This document shows positions 4,930-6,670 of a DNA stretch of 6,670 nucleotides, in pieces (the first letter of the stretch is position 1; every line of letters begins with the position of its first letter). Source of the stretch: an uncultured Pseudomonadota bacterium (lineage in GTDB: Bacteria > Myxococcota_A > UBA796 > GCA-2862545). The stretch spans positions 1 through 6,670 of the forward strand of contig CALATR010000820.1 of assembly GCA_937891875.1 (NCBI GenBank). The letters are read 5' to 3'. A program made the position numbers and the translations under genes. The notes below the pieces were generated by a model. That model did no database searches, was not told where the DNA came from, and saw only the letters and a list, made by a program, of their open reading frames with translations.

Positions 4930-6200
4930 CGCAGGTCGTTGAGTTCCCGCTCCATGCGCGGGGTCATGTCCGGCGGCAGGGTGACGGACGGGTCGATCAG
5001 GTCGACGTTGGGCGCGTTGACCGGCGGCGGCAGGTCGTCGTACTCCTCCTCGTCGTCCATGGGCTCGTCGTCCATGTCGTCGTCGAGGGGCTCGTCGTCC
5101 ATGTCGTCGTCGAGCGCTCCCCCGCGGTCGTTGGCAGCGCTGCGGTTGGTGCTCGGCGAGCGGGTGGCCGAGCCGGTGGCGGAGCCGCGATCGACCGGGG
5201 GCGGCACCTCGGTGCGGTTGCGCTCCATGCGGTCGCGGATGTCGCCGGGGTCGGGCAGGGTCGATCCACCGGTTCGGCTGCGGGGCTGGCTGTCGGGACG
5301 GACGCAGCTGCCGGACAGCCGGTCGACCGCACAGGCGATCCGGTAGTGGAACTTGCCGTCGTCCCAGCGCGCGGCCTGGAACGCCGACTCGAACATCGCG
5401 AGATCCCCGCCGAGGTCCGAGACGACCATGGTGCCGGACAGGCGGGTCCGGCCGAAGCGCTCGTTCAGGGTGGCGGACAGGTCGACGTCGATGGTGGCGA
5501 GGCTCGAGTGGATCGTGCCGCGGCGCAGCTCGGCCTGGCCGTTCTTTACGTCCATGACGAGCTCGATCTCGGAGACCTCGATGTCGTCGAGCTTGAAGTC
5601 GCCGCCGGAGATGGGGTCCGGCACGACCATGGAGAGCTTCAGGTCCTTGCCCGTGATCTTCATGCGCCCGTCGTGGTCATCGACCTTGTCGCCGATCTCA
5701 AGGTCGACCGAGAGGTCGAGCGCGCCGTCGCCGGACATCCTGGCGCCCAGCGGGGCGAGGATGGCGCTCAGGGCGGAGAGGGTGAGCTCGGGGGCCTCGG
5801 CGTCGACCGCAGTGAGCTTCGGCGGGTTCTGCGAGCGATCGAGCTCGGCGTCCACGGTGATCGGGCTGCCGCCCAGGTTGATCACCGCGTGCACGGGCAG
5901 GCCACCGCCGATCAGCGAGCCGACCGCGGTGCGGGCGCTGACGTCATCGGCCAGCAGCACCGGCTGGCCCTTGCCGGCCTCGTCGACCGACATGAGCACG
6001 ACGTCGTGCAGGGTGACTCCAGCCCACCACGGCGAAGCCGAGCTGGCCTTCAGCGCGTAGCTGCCGTTGCTGGCCTTCTGGACCTCGAACGCGGCCCGGT
6101 CCACGACCGCCTGGCTGGGGAAGGTGAGGTACCAGGTGACGAAGAAGATGATCACGCACCAGACGAGGCCGACGGCGATCCCTGCGATCCACTTCAGCAT
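4926..6200 (-). CDS. gspN: Type II secretion system protein GspN with an acidic low-complexity tail
   Basis: This 424-residue inner-membrane protein is part of the type II secretion system, which moves folded proteins across the outer membrane. GspN is an accessory, not universal, component whose exact role is unsettled. One N-terminal membrane helix (about 4-25, WIAGIAVGLVWCVIIFFV) is followed by 'WYLTFPSQAVVDRA', the start I associate with Myxococcus-type GspN. A long beta-rich periplasmic body (about 30-295) follows, with 'GVTLHDVVLMS', repeated 'LDLSVDLEIGD'/'DVDLSATL' strands and 'GKFHYRIAC'. Two cysteines near 289 and 298 may pair. Known proteins of this type are roughly 290-320 residues as I recall. 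Here about 124 extra residues follow: an Arg/Ser/Pro-rich stretch, then an Asp/Glu block (363-389), then a proline-rich end. The start ATG (6198-6200) has AAGGAG at 6208-6213, 7 nt away, inside the end of gspM. The gene is 4 nt after gspM and appears to be the last gene of the cluster. Confidence 0.85.
   Translation of the reverse strand: MLKWIAGIAVGLVWCVIIFFVTWYLTFPSQAVVDRAAFEVQKASNGSYALKASSASPWWAGVTLHDVVLMSVDEAGKGQPVLLADDVSARTAVGSLIGGGLPVHAVINLGGSPITVDAELDRSQNPPKLTAVDAEAPELTLSALSAILAPLGARMSGDGALDLSVDLEIGDKVDDHDGRMKITGKDLKLSMVVPDPISGGDFKLDDIEVSEIELVMDVKNGQAELRRGTIHSSLATIDVDLSATLNERFGRTRLSGTMVVSDLGGDLAMFESAFQAARWDDGKFHYRIACAVDRLSGSCVRPDSQPRSRTGGSTLPDPGDIRDRMERNRTEVPPPVDRGSATGSATRSPSTNRSAANDRGGALDDDMDDEPLDDDMDDEPMDDEEEYDDLPPPVNAPNVDLIDPSVTLPPDMTPRMERELNDLR
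5061..5114 (-). repeat. Perfect 27-bp tandem duplication inside gspN
   Basis: Positions 5061-5087 and 5088-5114 are identical over 27 bp. They encode LDDDMDDEP twice (residues 363-371 and 372-380), followed by a related MDDEEEYDD. The perfect DNA identity suggests a recent in-frame slippage event, or a locus that is variable between strains. Confidence 0.9.
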
Positions 6201-6204
6201 GGGG

Positions 6205-6670
6205 TCACTCCTTCTTCACCAGCTCGTAGGCGATGAGGTCGATGGTCGCGTTCAAGGTACGCTCGCCGCGCACGAAGGCGCTCTTGTACTCGATGGTCTC
6301 GGCGGACATGAAGCCGGCGGTCTCGATGTCGTGGACCAGCTGCATCGTGCCCTGGATGGGGGCCCTCGACAGGGTGACCCGGTAGCGGGTCTCCTTGAGG
6401 TTGCCGCGGGTCTCGGCGCCGAGCTTCTCGATGCCGCGCAGCATCTCGCGCACGCCGATCTGGGTCGCCGCCTGCTCGATGGTGGTCGACGGGTTCTGGG
6501 TGCCCTTGCCCAGCCGGGTCTCGGCGCGCTGGATGAGCTCCTCGGCCTGACGGTACTGGACCTGCTTGAGCTGCACGAGCTTGAGCATCTTCTGCTCGGT
6601 CTGCAGCGCCTCGGCCTGGGTGGCGAGGCTCGAGCTGGTCCACCACCACAGACCGCCCATCCAGGTGATG
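6205..6670 (-). CDS. gspM: Type II secretion system protein GspM (5' end outside window)
   Basis: The minus-strand frame is open to the window edge and yields 154 residues ending at TGA 6205-6207. GspM is a bitopic inner-membrane protein that binds GspL in the inner-membrane platform of the type II secretion system. The visible start, 'ITWMGGLWWW', looks like the end of the membrane helix. It is followed by a Gln/Leu/Glu-rich coiled-coil stretch (LQTEQKMLKLVQLKQVQYRQ onward) and a C-terminal ferredoxin-like periplasmic domain, 'RYRVTLSRAPIQGTMQLVHD' to 'ATIDLIAYELV'. This order is that of the GspM family. The ATG at 6658-6660 is internal to the membrane part and is probably not the true start. 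Assignment rests on architecture and on the 4-nt spacing to gspN; sequence motifs of GspM are weak, so gspM is likely rather than proven. Confidence 0.75.
   Translation of the reverse strand, partial: ITWMGGLWWWTSSSLATQAEALQTEQKMLKLVQLKQVQYRQAEELIQRAETRLGKGTQNPSTTIEQAATQIGVREMLRGIEKLGAETRGNLKETRYRVTLSRAPIQGTMQLVHDIETAGFMSAETIEYKSAFVRGERTLNATIDLIAYELVKKE

Noticed and set aside
5346..6236. Plus-strand open frame of 296 residues opposite gspN
   Set aside because: It is antisense to gspN, which has a membrane anchor and a family-typical N terminus; the translation is low-complexity Ala/Gly/Val/Asp.

Overview
This GC-rich window (by eye about 70 %, with G/C at most third codon positions) carries seven protein genes and no RNA genes, CRISPR array or insertion sequence that I can see. 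It most resembles a free-living member of the Myxococcota or another former deltaproteobacterial lineage. The grounds are the high GC, a gspM-gspN pair ending a type II secretion (T2SS) cluster, a GspN with the 'LTFP' start I recall from Myxococcus-type proteins, and a soluble class III cyclase joined to FHA-like modules. The assignment is inference and was not tested by search.

Left part (1-1749). A plus-strand gene enters from outside and ends at 218. Its C-terminal tail resembles the end of cytochrome c-like domains. It converges on a minus-strand gene for a small exported protein of unknown function (411-935). Between them lies a 192-nt gap with an unusual large inverted repeat built from 7-nt GGTTGTT/GGTGGTT units, plus a GC hairpin. 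Next on the minus strand is pdxJ (1015-1749), the pyridoxine 5'-phosphate synthase of vitamin B6 synthesis, with its catalytic residues intact.

Centre (1750-4913). A divergent 134-nt intergenic region separates pdxJ from a plus-strand run of three tightly packed genes. The first is a 514-residue class III nucleotide cyclase with all six catalytic positions and degenerate FHA-like modules at its C terminus. The second is a class I SAM-dependent methyltransferase, 22 nt downstream. The third is a GNAT acetyltransferase whose GTG start overlaps the methyltransferase stop. The layout suggests one transcript combining a second-messenger enzyme with two group-transfer enzymes. Substrates cannot be read from the sequence, and a joint system is a hypothesis.

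Right part (4914-6670). The three-gene run converges, with only 12 nt between stops, on the end of a minus-strand T2SS cluster: gspM (cut by the window edge) followed by gspN. GspN has a normal N-terminal membrane anchor and body. It then carries a tail of about 124 residues, proline/serine-rich and then very acidic, containing a perfect 27-bp tandem duplication. A 7-bp perfect hairpin at the convergent junction has the stop codons of both genes in its arms.

I do not see a defence island or any other clearly new multi-gene system. The strongest leads are the cyclase-FHA/methyltransferase/GNAT operon, the heptamer inverted repeat and the GspN tail.
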